Source of the DNA: Collybiopsis luxurians FD-317 M1
Lineage: Eukaryota > Basidiomycota > Agaricomycetes > Agaricales > Omphalotaceae
Direction of reading: 5' to 3'
DNA length: 64,000 nt
Assembly (NCBI GenBank): GCA_000827265.1
Contig: KN834749.1
Location: forward strand, 1,477,500-1,541,499
Each line of letters opens with the position of its first letter. Within the stretch, counting starts at the first letter, position 1. The notes under the pieces were generated by a model, which searched no databases, was not told the DNA's origin, and saw only the letters and a program-made list of their open reading frames with translations. This document shows positions 12,179 through 23,986 of this stretch, one piece after another. The position numbers and the translations under genes are program-made.

Positions 12179-13230
12179 TCAGTCTGGTATATCCTCAGTC
12201 CACCTGACTCCCATGTTCTGCTTGATTTCCATCCCAAGAAGTTTCATTTTTCCAGCCTGAAAAATCACTGCTGTTAGCAACCATTGGTGACGACCTGGAT
12301 GACGGACGGACCTCGACACGCTCGTTCTGCACTCTCCTTAACTCCATGAGGTGCTCTTTACTGAGGTGAGTAGAACTATCACCAGTCGACTTTTTCTTGT
12401 GGGCGTTACTTAAAGCTTTCATGTCCGCCAAAGGATCGTAGTGATCATCTGGAGGCGGTAAGAACTCTCCAGACCTCATCGCTGCCATTCGCTTGTCGTA
12501 GGCTTCCATGTTGTAGTATTTCTCGTGCGGCAGAGTAGCTGTAATCGAGTGAGAAATCACACAAATGTATTACAAAAGTCAAGTACCTGTGTTGTAGTCC
12601 TCCACAAATCGAGCAAACTCCTTTTTCTTTTGGTCTTTTGAGATTGTCTCTGGATTGATTACCCGCTCCTCGACCAACCACGTCTGAAATTCGGAAGCTT
12701 TGGAAAAAATGCTGCGGTTTGCGCGTTACATTCAATTCAAGATTGAATATTGAATAAGGAAACGCACTCGACCTCCGAAATCAGTCCATATTTTCCCCAT
12801 TGCGACGAAGAGGAGGAGGCTTTCTTTTTCTATAACACATTAAGCAAGGTCTAAGGACTACTCTTTGCGACAAACAGACCTTTTCCTTCTTTTCTCTCTT
12901 CCGCTCTTTCCGTTCCCTCCGTTCCTTCTTCTTTTTCTGTCTCCTGCGCTCAGAGTCCGAGGATGATGCACTAGAAACAGATTCAGCCCTGTGTCTGCGT
13001 TTCTTGCCCCTCGATCTGGATGTAGACCGAGAACGGGAACGAGAATGCCTTCGTCTCTTCGGGACTGGACTCCTGCTCTTACTCCTGCTTCTGCTGTAAC
13101 TTCTGCGTCTTTCCCTATAACGGTCTTGACTTCTATCACGGTGTATTTCACTCCTGAAATGCCTCGGAGACCTTGACCTTGACCTTGACCTTGAGCGACG
13201 TGAAGAGGACTTCAATTGTTCACGATCCAT
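12179..13230 (-). CDS. RS-domain nuclear protein, probable splicing-associated factor
   Basis: The N-terminal part is an arginine/serine dipeptide domain followed by a Lys/Glu/Arg-rich helix, the composition of SR-related splicing proteins. The C-terminal half is a conserved block: QWGKYGLISEVD, EFQTWLVEERVINPETISKD, EFARFVEDYNTATLPHEKYYNM, RRMAAMRSGEFLPPPDDHYDP, then LSKEHLMELRRVQNERVEV and the end MGVRWTEDIPD. I recognise this as a conserved eukaryotic RS-rich protein (distantly like plant SCI1 in the EFxxWLxEE region) but cannot name it. One intron splits the basic helix from the SSSSSQWGKYG block (about 12829-12878). The gene is head-to-head with the RBM39-like gene. Confidence 0.65.
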
Positions 13231-13326
13231 GGTTGAGTTTAATCTGGGTGACCAATTGTGACAGTCACAGCCCCATTCATTTTTTTTTCCTACCACGACC
13301 ATTCGAACAGCGTTGGCTCGAAAACC
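13231..13326. promoter_or_regulatory. 96-bp divergent promoter between two splicing-factor genes
   Basis: Only 96 bp separate the two start codons, so the RS-protein gene and the RBM39-like gene must share promoter sequence. An A/T run lies at 13277-13287. Confidence 0.7.
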
Positions 13327-15592
13327 ATGTCTTCTCCCAACAGTAAAATGGAAATTGATAAATCTCCAATCCTTAAGTCGTCAGTATTCTTACTATTTCA
13401 TACTCTTTTCTTTTCTTTTCGCTGAAATTTTCTTTAGCTCTCGCAACCACTCAACGGATACTCTTCGAACTCGCCGGTCCCAAAGGTCCACGTCCAGGGA
13501 ACGAAGCGATAGAAAGGAGAGACGTAGGAGTCGTGAAAGGCATCGCTATGATGAAGACAGGGAAGACCGTTATCGTGACCGTGGACGAGACAGGGACAGG
13601 GATAGAGACAGAGACAGGCAACGCGACAGGGATTCAGACCGTCGCAGGAGTAGCAGACATCATGATAGAGGGGAGAGCAGGCACAGCAGTCATCGCGAGC
13701 ATGACCGGGACAGAGATGACCGTAGAAGGAAGCGCCCCGAGGATGATGAATTGGAGGCTTCGGATCGCTCTAAAAAGAAAAGGCTTGACGACGAAGAGTC
13801 GGTAAAGTCAGGAAGTTCTCCTCGCTCTGACCGCCGCAGACGTCACCGTGACCCAAGAGATGAGTTTGACGATGGAATGCGTTACGGTCGGGACAGGGAC
13901 CGGTACAAAGACGATAAGCGCCGGCGGGATGACGACCGCCGCCGTTCTCCTTCTCCTCCCCCGATGAAGTGAGTAGCCTACCCGCGTATACGATGGATTG
14001 CAGCTGACAGTCATCTCCAATCCCTTTCTAGACGCCCATCTCCTACTTATGAACCACCCGCTGACGAGCCTTACAACCCAGATGAACCCAAAGAAGATGA
14101 CTCTGAACAGCGTTCTGTATTCGTATCGCAACTTGCTGCACGGCTGACTGCACGGGACTTGGGCTATTTCTTTGAAGACAAACTCGGGGAAGGTACTGTT
14201 ATGGATTCACGAATTGTGACCGACAGGATCTCTCGGCGTTCCAAAGGGTATGTAATCATTATTCAATGGTGAAGTGTCGTACCTCTCACATCCACCCTTT
14301 CTTTTAGCATTGGTTATGTGGAATTTCGTTCTATCGATCATGTAGAGAAGGCAATTGCTTTGACTGGCACCGTGGTCATGGGTCTTCCTATCATGGTTCA
14401 GTTGACGGAGTCGGAAAGAAATCGACTGCACGCTGGAGATGGGTATGTGTTCAACTTTCAGTATATCTCGGAAACCAATGAATAACCACTCTCCCAAGCA
14501 ATCTCAACTTGCCTCCAGGCGTTAGTGCCCCGCATGGAGCTATGCAGTGAGCTACAGCTCTTCACATGTACTTTCTCGCTGACCGTCTACTCTAGGCTTT
14601 ACGTTGGCTCTCTACATTTTAATCTCACGGAATCCGACATTAAGCAGGTATTCGAACCCTTCGGGGCCCTCGAGTTCGTCGATCTCCATCGAGATCCAAT
14701 GACAGGTCGCAGCAAAGGTTATGCTTTCATACAGTTCGTTTGTTATGATCATGTTTTCAGTCATCATTCTTAGTCTTTATTTCCAGGTACAAACGATCCG
14801 AAGATGCTAAAATGGCACTGGAGCAAATGGAAGGCTTTGAACTCGCAGGTCGTACAGTAAGTAATTCATCAATATTCCCACTCTCTAGTCACTCACAGAT
14901 CACAGCTCCGTGTCAATACAGTGCATGAGAAGGGTAGCACACGTTACACCCAGACAGATACACTGGATGAATCTGGAGGCAAGTTACAAGCTTAATTGTT
15001 TTATGCAACTACTGACCTTCCCACAAATTAGGCGGTAATCTGAATGCAGCGTCCCGTCAAGCACTAATGCAGAAACTTGCTAGAATTGATGCGCCTCCTT
15101 CGCTTCCTGAGCCTTCGTGAGTCTCAGTTCTTTTCAATGTTGATCACAAAATTCAATCGTGTGCAGAAAACCAAGCATTCCTCAACAAGCAATGCAATCT
15201 CGTTCAGTCTTGTTAAAAAATATGTTCGACCCAGAAGAGTAAGTACCTTTCACCACCATTTGTCTTATAGCCTGTTTAACTTTGTTCGTCTAGGGAAACG
15301 GAGAAAGACTGGGATAGAGACCTTGCTGACGATGTCAAGGGCGAGTGTGAACAAAAGTATGGCCAGGTAGAAGCGATCAAAGTCGAGAAAGAAACTCAGG
15401 TATGATATATCTTGAATGTCTATGATCTTTTTTGCCAGGAACTGACCAAAAATTTAGGGTGAAATTTATGTGAAGTTCGACTCTATCGAAAGCGCAAAGA
15501 AAGCTGTTCAGGGCCTAAATGCGCGTTGGTTTGGAGGAAGACAAGTGTCAGCCGCGTTTATCTCCGATGCTATCATGCAGGCTCATCAATAG
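13327..15592 (+). CDS. RBM39/CAPER-like splicing factor (RS domain plus RRMs)
   Basis: Nuclear RNA-binding protein that helps 3' splice-site recognition; the family includes human RBM39 and fission yeast Rsd1. After a short first exon (MSSPNSKMEIDKSP) comes a long Arg/Asp/Ser-rich domain, then RRM1 with RSVFVSQLAARLTARDLGYFF and GIGYVEFRS, RRM2 with LYVGSLHFNLTESDIKQVFEPFG and GRSKGYAFIQY, and a C-terminal UHM-type RRM that contains VLLKNMFDPEEETE, GEIYVKFDS and the end GGRQVSAAFISDAIMQAHQ. This domain order is exactly that of RBM39. About eight introns of 45-60 nt. Stop TAG at 15590-15592. Confidence 0.92.
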
Positions 15593-16455
15593 GTTTTCTC
15601 CCTTGAACGCTATATCGCGTCGGACCGGGCTCTTGTCACGGAAAGCAAATTAATTTCTTAAGGCTCCTAGGGAAACCACTCGAAAGGTTGACATGCCATA
15701 ATTCAATTGTTCTTATTCTTTCTTCCTTTTTTTCTTTGTGAACAGGGGTCGGCAGATACTCTTCCATTTTCATCTCCAATCCGTTTTTGCGTTTTAAGGT
15801 ACAACGCGTACGCTACGTGTGGGCGCCGGTATAGTCGTTCGGGACCATTTTCTTTGTATACTGAATAAAAATATGAACAGATTTTTTCGATCCATCCGTG
15901 TTGAACGCTGGAAGTTATTCACTTTTCGCGAAGCTTCTAAACTTTTGCCACTCAAGACCGCTGTGCAAAATCCATAGTATTAGGAATTTATGTTATGTAG
16001 GTACTTACCTGAAATCTGAATTTTTTTTGCCATGAGCCTTTGGCATTCTCAGCCTGAGCTTCATAGTAAATATTGAAGATTAGCACTCCGACCTAATCTA
16101 ATTCAGAATACAAGGAGTATATGCGAAGAATTCAAGTGAGTTTCATGATGCAAGTCTAGGTGGGGGGAGAACGCTCATAAGTGCTCACGCTCATATAATA
16201 TATGCAAGTGGGTACGTAGTTAATATCGTATATGAAGGGCTGAAGGCATGCAAATGTTAACATAAGGGAGTGCAGTATGGTAAAATGTCCTTTCAAGTAT
16301 GCAAAGTTATAAATAGCCTGAGTGAGCGGCGGGTAAAATGAATAGAGAAGACGTAAAAGAAGAGAAAAGCCTAGTCCACACATAAAGTTCGTCGCGCAAC
16401 TTGCAAGTCATATAGACATGGAATGAGAAACTAGTCGCGCCTTTTTTTTTCGAGC
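15593..16455. other. Intergenic, convergent 3' flanks
   Basis: About 860 bp between two convergent stops. Short open frames here have no recognisable protein signal and I read the stretch as 3' UTRs and spacer. Confidence 0.5.
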
Positions 16456-18840
16456 CTACGAGTCCATGCTGCTCCTCATGCTCCGTGCTCGGTCCAAATC
16501 AGTCACGTTGCGAACGCCTAATATTCTCCCTCCGCCGACCTGCTTTGAGTAATCCTCATGGTCCCCAAAAAGACTCTCTTCTTCTACATCTTCTCTCGTG
16601 GTCTTGCCGGCAATTGCTTTGGCCCGAGTTCGAATCATCTTGCTAGCTTGAATGTTGTCACCGACAGTCGTATTATGTGAGTAGATCGATGAGGTATCAT
16701 CCTGGACTTCATGTTGGCCTTTCGACTGTCCTTGCGCTCCCCATGTACCACCCGAGAGTGGCCCAAGACCCAGTAGATCATCGCTTGGCTTATCCTGGTG
16801 GCCAGAACTAGAAGCCTGATTACTCAATCCTCCGGAGGGTGAATCAAGCAATCTTTGTGGATTCCGTGTTGGTAAAGCTGGCGGGCCGCCCAAGGGACCT
16901 TCCGTATCAGGTGCAGCAGGAGTAAGAGCCTCCTCCTTGCCTGGATCTTCACTTTGAGTCTGGCCATGTGTTGCCCACCAGGCGCCCAGCAACGGCTCGT
17001 AACTACCCGCGCTCGCGTTATGCGCGTGTCCTCTTTCACCTAATGCTCCAGCACTCGCACCGATGCTTGGCCCTGGAGAATGCCCAGGAGCGGGGCTCCC
17101 GCGCTCTCCGCTAGTAACAGGGATATATCCAGGCCCTGAGGGAGCAGGTAATGGCGAAGGAGAATGTCCTGGAGCCGGCCCCATAGGTACAGCGTAACCA
17201 TATTCTGTATACGGATTGAACCCATTGCCGTTCATGTTGGCAGAGTCGTAAAAATAGGCGGAATTCCTGCCGGACAGGTGGCTCGACGATCGTTGACCCA
17301 TCTCCAGAGCGCCTCCACTGGCTGCAGAGTGTGTCCCGCTCCTATTTGCACCGAACGGATCTACGTCTGAGTCTCTGAATCTTCCGCTTCCCGGTGGATC
17401 ATCCATATCATCATCGAGGGGACTTCGTTTGAAACCAGCAGCCGCCAGCGTTGCGCTGACAGCGGTGTCATGTTCAATTCGTGCTCTTCTCCTCCGACGG
17501 CGCACGTAGAAAGCGATGAAAATCAGAATTGAGGTGACCTGTTAATCAAAATGAACTCGACATCTGTAGCTTTGCATCCAGACGTACCGCTAGCCCGCAG
17601 AGGAGGAAAACACCAATGACTGCCCCTTGATTGGAAAAAAAGCTGTTAAGGATGGAAAGTTAGATCCTTGACAAACGAACAGACGTTAGATGTGAAGAGA
17701 TGATCGATGAAATGCTGAAAACAGGCCCCAACAGTTGACAGCGCAGTTTTGCATGCCCTAATTGTGTCTACCCAGCCAGGAAGAAATACACATAAATAGG
17801 GCTACAAAAGACCGCGAAACGTCCATGGCCACACGGCGCGGGAAGAGAACACCGAAGAAAATACCCATGCGGATACAGAAGAAACTCTACATGATCTAGA
17901 ATTACCGTCCAAACCTGGTGTTCCGGCGAAAAGAAGCAAGGAAGTAGCGACACCAAAACTTACGAGTTCTTATTTCCATTCCCGGAGGTGGAACTTAACG
18001 TTGGGTTGACGCCGACTTCCGTAACAGTAATGGCAGCACCATCTGAAGTGGAAGTAAAGATACTGGTCACTCGGGACGGAGCGGAAGTTGTGGTACGGCC
18101 AGAGGAATCTGTTGTTGTGACGAATATCGTAGTCTGAAAAGTGGTGCTGCGATGATATAAATGTAACAAATTGGGTAGCAAATGATGGTAATGAGAAAAT
18201 TGAAAATATTGAGAAGGGAGAAGGAACTTACGTTGGAGGGGGCTCCGTGAGGGAAGGGGAAGTTTCTGTAGATGACGAACTTTCTGTAGAGGAGGATGAG
18301 GTCGTCCTCGACGTTGTACTCGTTGTTGCGGTGGACTCAGATGAAGATGAAGAGGTTGTCGAGGTCGAAGAGGTTGTCGAGGAAGATTGGGTTGTAGATA
18401 TTGAGGTAGTCGAGGAGGTAGAACTGGTAGTGGAGGTCGACGTGGAGCTGGTCGATGAAGAAGTAGTGGAATCCGTAATAGAAGCACTTGTTGAAGTGCT
18501 TGTACTGGTCGAGGAAGTGGAACCAGTAGAAACCTGGTTGGAGCCAGAAATGGCACTTGGTGAGCTGGTGCTGGACATTGAGGATGTCGGAGCAAGGTTG
18601 CTAGTGGAGTTGGGGGATGCTGAGGAAGCGGTTGCTGACAACAACGAAGTAGGAGTCGCAGCAGAAGACGTAGTATTCGGAGCAGGCGAAGTACTGGTCG
18701 GAATGTCAGTCGACCCTGAAGTGTTGGCTGTACAAAAAGACAAGTGAATGCGGATAACATATGAGTATGGAGTGGAGAACACTGACTGTTACTCGCTGAA
18801 TCCTGCCGAAGACCTAAGCCCATGTCCTCATTGCTCTTTC
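16456..18840 (-). CDS. Mucin-like single-pass membrane protein A (N-terminus unresolved)
   Basis: The gene runs leftward. The ectodomain is a Ser/Thr tract of about 170 residues (18230-18726), then TTIFVTTTDSSGRTTTSAPSR and a juxtamembrane GVNPTLSSTSGN. A transmembrane helix (GAVIGVFLLCGLAVTSILIF, coded around 17520-17650) is followed by an RRRRRRAR stop-transfer cluster and a roughly 340-residue Gly/Pro/Ser-rich cytosolic tail ending RSMRSSMDS. This layout resembles fungal wall-stress or mucin-type sensors, but no WSC or other named ectodomain is visible. The signal peptide exon lies upstream of 18726, but several splice solutions are possible, so the start is approximate. A related gene follows upstream at 19.6-22.0 kb. 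Confidence 0.65.
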
Positions 18841-19589
18841 TGAGATGTCGATGATATGCCAGATAACTGGAAGCAAATCGATACCAGGCAAAAGCCCAGT
18901 TGAAAAATTAGAGACAAATGGGGAGGCGGTTGCTCGTCGTCGACGTCGTCCGGGAACAAGGGTATGAGAAGGAAGGCAAGAACCGCAGCTAAGCAAGGCC
19001 TTATCCTAATTGGAAATTCTAACCTAGCACAGCCACATTTTCTGGTGTCGTCATTTTGTATAAATTTACTGTTCAAACTCAGTACTCAGTACTCAGTCAC
19101 GCCTTTTCAGCTTCATTCCTTTCAACCAACCCATGATCCTTTCCGCAATCCTTGGAGAAACTTACTTTGCCGCTTTGTCCAAATCCAAATCGGATTTAGA
19201 ACGGCTTCTCAGATCTCAGCTACTGTCGGATGATCCTGACGACCGTCCGTCAACAATACACTTACTCCGGAAAGGGTCGACGGCTAACGCATACTTATGT
19301 GGTCGCCACACTGCCACTGCAAGCGGCCTAGGAGAGAATGTCGGGCCCTTGAGTATTGGCATTGTATATCCTTTCCGTAATGCCTTTGTATGCAGGGGGA
19401 TCTTCAGCCGCGCATACATTCACATACAATCACTCAGTATAGACATAGTATCTACAATTACAGTATATTGCTTTTACGGAAGGTCATCAAAGATAGAAAA
19501 TACAACAGTGAGTATGCATACAAGTTCTTTCCACCGCTAACATACAAAGGAAAGCTCATATTCCTCCAAAGCTCTGCACGTTATCTCGG
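18841..19589. other. Intergenic between the two mucin-like genes
   Basis: Roughly 750 bp that should hold the promoter and the unresolved first exon(s) of protein A. One hydrophobic leftward segment (AAVLAFLLIPLFP, near 18955-19000) could be its signal peptide. A 135-codon rightward open frame at 19133 has no familiar features. Confidence 0.4.
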
Positions 19590-22046
19590 CTAGGCCGTGG
19601 ACGGACCTATATAGAAATTACTGCAAATGTAAAGAAAATGTTTCACTGTACTCACATCCAGTAAGGTGGGCCGCGTAAAAATGTCCCCTATATTTTTGGA
19701 CGCTGAATTGGGACGGGACCGTTTCGGTCTATCGGTAAAAGGAACCGAATCGTGAATAGACTCGTCGCTGAGCGCACTCGGACTAGGCGATAGTCTTTCC
19801 CTCTCCGGCTCATCCTGATCCCCATGTCCGTGCCCAGAAAGCGAAGACGGCGGAGTGACTAGATGGTGTTCTACAACTTTAGATCCAGTTTTTCGCAAGA
19901 TGGAGCGAGCAGGACGGAGCGGCGCTGCAGCTACTGCTGCAGGAGGAGGTGAGATCATCTGTGAGACTGGAACAGGAGCCATGGCGGTAGAGCCTTGAGG
20001 CTCAACACCGAAGACATCGTCGAAAGGACCATCAACAGGAGTAATAGGGCTCGGAAGTCCACCTATAGTTTCCCCAGGTTGAACATAGGGACGCGAAGCT
20101 AATGCTATCGGAGGAACCTGCTCAGCAGGTTGATTCGTCAGATCAACCTCTTCGTATACACTAACATCATCGTTTGGAAGAGGTATACTTGGAGGGTAAA
20201 TTGAGGGACTCGACTGGGCAAGGGAAGGGCGAGATTGGCGACCCAGTGCATGATCGGTCGTAACTGCAAGTCCAATCTGAGGATTCATGTCATTGAAAGT
20301 GTACGGAGAGTCACTAAATGGGCTCATCCGCACCGCTTCCATCGATGTGAGCCCCAGGGAGTTGGACGGATTGACGGCCGAAGGGTGGGCATTGAAACGA
20401 GGTCCGTGATCCTCTTGATCCAGAAATGGCCGAGCCGTATGGGGAGAATTCGAGTCGAAGTAATAATGACCCTCATTCCCACTAGTCTGGCCGAGGGCAC
20501 GCATCACCGGAGCCTCGCGCGGATTCTCGTAGGGATCATCTGGTACAGGTAGACGCGTCTGGATATTGTGGATCCATTGCCGCCTTCTCATCCTTCGTTT
20601 ATTGCGCTTGCGACAATAGATCATCAGACCAGTGAGCAAGGCAAGTACTACGACGACTAGGGCTGCGATAGTCCCTCCTAACGCTCCTTTGTTATGAGTA
20701 AACGAATCGTTGTCCGCAGCAGCCCCGACGGCATTTGTCGGATTAGCCATGATTGTTGTCCAGGTCGTGAGATCGCCATCGGCGAAGGAACTAGTGGATA
20801 CAAGCGTGACTAACGCGGGGAACGAGATTTGAGTATGCCCATTGGAGGTCACAGTGATTCCCACAGGGGTCGAGAGAGTGGACTGGTTATGGGTAATCGT
20901 ATTTGTCAGCGTTGAACTAGGAAAGGTTTGAGTGACAATTTTCACTAGAGACATAACATAAACAGCATGTCCAGGCAAGAAAAATGAATTGCTTGCTGGG
21001 TACCTGAGGTAGAACCTGTATTGACAGGGGCTTGTGTATCATGCGACGCACTCTGCTGACTGGAAGAATTAGATGTTAAAGAATTCGAACCTTCGCTTGA
21101 ACCATCAGAAGTCGTCGAGGATGCGCTCGAAGGAACAAGAATACCATTCGCAGCCTGTGTAAACGAAGCATCCGAGTCACTTGCGCCAGGGCCTGATGCT
21201 TCAATGGAAGATTTACTGGAACCACTTGTCCCGGAACTTGTAGCTTCGCTGGAAGATCTTGACGGGGACGAAGATCCTGCGTCACTGGAAGTAATACGGT
21301 TCGTGGTACTCGAAGCAGAGGGGGTAGTACTTGCTCCAGCTGAGGCAGTAGGGGCAGAGTCATCGCCTTTGCCAACAGCGGTTGTGGAGGAAGGATTGGA
21401 CATACTGTGCAAAGGGGCTTTATGAATTATCTGCGAAGATAATACATGGATGTATAATTCTTACGTGGGGGGAGGTGTTTGAACGTTCACAGAGGTGAGC
21501 GACAAAGATGATTGAATACCAGATGTCGAGTTCACAGCAGTCGCAGCTTGAGTACGGGCTGACCCGGAAAGGGATGAAGCTAGTATATCGCGAGTAGAGC
21601 TAGGATCCCCGGTGGCGGATACCACTGATGTCCGATTTGCCGAAGAGGAAATGACAGAAGGAGATGAAAAAAGAGAACCAGATAGGGCGGAACTGAAAGA
21701 CTGTCGAGATAGAAACTGTTCATCCCATCCATCTGAAACCAGAATTCTGAAGACGCTCACCGAGCTTGAGTTAGGGAGGAGGATAGCTGGTGATCCTAAT
21801 CCTATAGCAGGAAGGGTTCTAATCAGCAAAGGATTATATACTCGATTGACAGGATCGCTCGGGCCTTAGAGCGCCGGACGTCCAGCTGTGGCGGCTAGAC
21901 CGAGAACGTCGAATTCGAAGCGAATACTTACTCGACTTAGAGGCAACTGTCCCCATCCTTTGTTTCAGAGATCCAGCTGGTAGACCATGACCACCCAACA
22001 AAGAAGAGAGTAAGAATGAACTGTGGTGAGAGGTTGGGATGCTCAA
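19590..22046 (-). CDS. Mucin-like single-pass membrane protein B
   Basis: Same plan as its neighbour: a leader region, a Ser/Thr-rich ectodomain (about 20990-21830), a segment SFPALVTLVSTSSFADGDLTTW, a transmembrane helix (GALGGTIAALVVVVLALLTG, coded near 20640-20690), a KRNKRRMRRR cluster, and a roughly 320-residue cytosolic tail rich in Ser/Pro with several DDV and SP motifs. A terminal intron (19621-19657) may place the stop codon at 19618-19620 rather than 19590. The start at 22046 is the first ATG before a hydrophobic stretch and is tentative. I infer a surface sensor; ligand unknown. Confidence 0.65.
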
Positions 22047-22752
22047 TCGTATAGATGGTTTTCATTATAGCTCGCCATACGTGTCAAAACCTGCGTGCGT
22101 ACGGCAAAATCTCGACAGATTACTGGTGAAAGACTGAGTCAGTTGATAACACCCGTGTTCTCACAGCAACATGATTGCTGGGACACTTCACAAGACACCG
22201 TGCGGTTAACGGCACTGTTCATATGGGAGAGTAAGGATAGGCCACTGAAGCGAATGGAACGCGAGTTCTGAGAACGCCAGGTCGGGTAAGATAGACGCAT
22301 GTGAATAACCGCGAAAGACTGATCGGCATATGGTGACAATCTGTAAATTGAATATCCGTTTGAGATTGCAGAAAGAAATTCGAGATGCAAAGCAAAAAGA
22401 TCATAGGGATGGTCACCTAAATTGATTGATACATACAATATTATCCTGTAGATGAAATGGCGATTACGAAAATATACGGTCTATATCAACAAAGAATCGT
22501 GAATGTACGAGTAGTATGGGAAGGAATGTCAATAGCAACTGCGGACTGAATCAGCACCAGAAGTGTACCAAGTCAGTTACGCACGCACAGTGGAGTGAGA
22601 ATATGCGATGGTATAAGTAGCAGATTGGCGGGTATGGAGAGAGCGCGCTATGTGATAAACCGGAAGCTTTAGATTTTATACGCAAGTTTGATAAAAGGGA
22701 TTGTGCGAAGAGGATAGTGGAGAGACGTACATGGAATAGCATCATTGAGAAA
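22047..22752. other. Intergenic, 5' flank of mucin-like gene B
   Basis: About 700 bp between the Rab gene stop and the start of protein B, both leftward. No conserved coding segment was recognised. Confidence 0.45.
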
Positions 22753-23854
22753 TCAGCAACACCGCGATCCTGGAATCCAATCTCTCATTTTCAGTTTCAC
22801 AGTTCCTTTCCTCGGCCTTCCTGACAAGCTCCCGAAACTAAGTCGGCTTGAGCTATTCACTCTGCGTAACGCTCGATCACCATAACTGACTCCACTCCCA
22901 GCTTTCTCTGGATCTAGGATACCAGATTCTATTGAAAGCAAAATGGATCGTGCCGCTAGCATAAAAGGTGCCTCAACATTGTCGCCTGTTAATGATGAGG
23001 CTTCGAGAAAATGAACTTCTAGCAATGATTGATTGAGTATTTGCTCAAAGCTGGATATGTCGCTAACGCACCATTCTCCGCGGCCCATCTGCTTGCCTCA
23101 GCCCACTCCACTTCTCGTTCCTCTTCACGGTCCGCCTTGTTTCCGACGAGAACTGTGACTAAATTAGGACTCGCCAATGCTCGGGCATCAGCTAACCACC
23201 GAGATAGCTTTGAGAAGGATTCTCGACTTGGAGGAGGGGTAAAATGAGGGTGAGTCTGTTTGTAGATATCATGACGACTGACTTCGTAATGTCATAGACC
23301 AAAATTGCTCCGGCTGCTCCTCGATAGTAGCTCCTTGTGACAGAGCTAATGACGACATCAACGATGGGCTCAAATATGGCAAAGATGGTAGAAAGCGCAC
23401 CGGAACCGTTCCTGTCCAGCTGTATCCCAAAGCTACGTTTGCATGCTAGTTGAGGCGCCGCGAGAAAATAGAGTCAAGGTGACGAACCTGCAGTTTTATC
23501 CGTTTCTCTCCTAGCTTTATCGTCCGACTAGAAAACTCCACTCCGATAGTATGTTGCGAATGATCCTTGACTGGAAATCTCGAGTTAATAGCTACAGAGA
23601 GAGTAGTACGAATTTGCACAGACAAGAGTTGTGGGTGAAGTGATGTAGAAGACAGGATTTCCCGGTTCCGGCTTCGCCTTTTTGACAGTCAATTATTGCA
23701 CAATCTGAGCCCAGTAGGCAAACCAACCGATGATAATGTATTTCATGAGAAAATCTAAAACAAATTATAGGTGGTTGGGAGTTTCTCTAGAGCTCAGAAG
23801 CATACCATAGGTTTCCAGCAATTCTGTTGCATCTTCCCAGTCGTTTACGGCCAT
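22753..23854 (-). CDS. Rab4-type small GTPase
   Basis: Vesicle-trafficking GTPase of the early/recycling endosome class. Motifs in order: P-loop GEAGTGKSCLL, switch I HTIGVEFSSR, LWDTAGQERF (an intron precedes LW), SYYRGAAGAILVYDIT, VLVGNKAD for the NKxD site, FLEASSLTGDN for the SAL-type G5 site, then the Rab4/Rab14 signature ESGILDPEKAGSG...YGD and a C-terminal SRCC for double geranylgeranylation. The first exon (MAVNDWEDATELLETYDFL) fits Rab4 proteins. Nothing suggests loss of function. Rab14-like assignment is the alternative. Confidence 0.88.
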
Positions 23855-23986
23855 AATGAATACGATAGAGGAGGTAATGGCAAGCGGTTTGAATTGGGAA
23901 TTGGGCAGTGGCCTGACACAATGAAGTCACGTTCAAGATAAGATTAGATTATAGTACATCTCAATACAGTACGACTGGCGGTCAGT

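Noticed and set aside
13533..13805. Thr/Gly/Met-rich frame inside the RBM39-like gene
   Set aside because: Shifted frame of the Arg/Asp/Ser repeat; the repeat keeps several frames open.
18247..18747. 166-codon rightward frame rich in Glu, Val and Asp
   Set aside because: Exact antisense of the Ser/Thr-rich ectodomain of mucin-like protein A; its composition is a mirror of Ser/Thr codons.
17960..18823. 287-codon leftward frame rich in Leu, Pro and Arg
   Set aside because: Shifted frame of the same Ser/Thr tract, with no splice or domain support.
19133..19540. Rightward 135-codon frame starting MILSAILGETYF
   Set aside because: No known domain and weak codon character; overlaps the expected 5' region of the leftward mucin-like gene.
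22139..22438. Leftward 99-codon frame upstream of mucin-like gene B
   Set aside because: No splice link to the gene and no protein-like pattern; probably 5' UTR.
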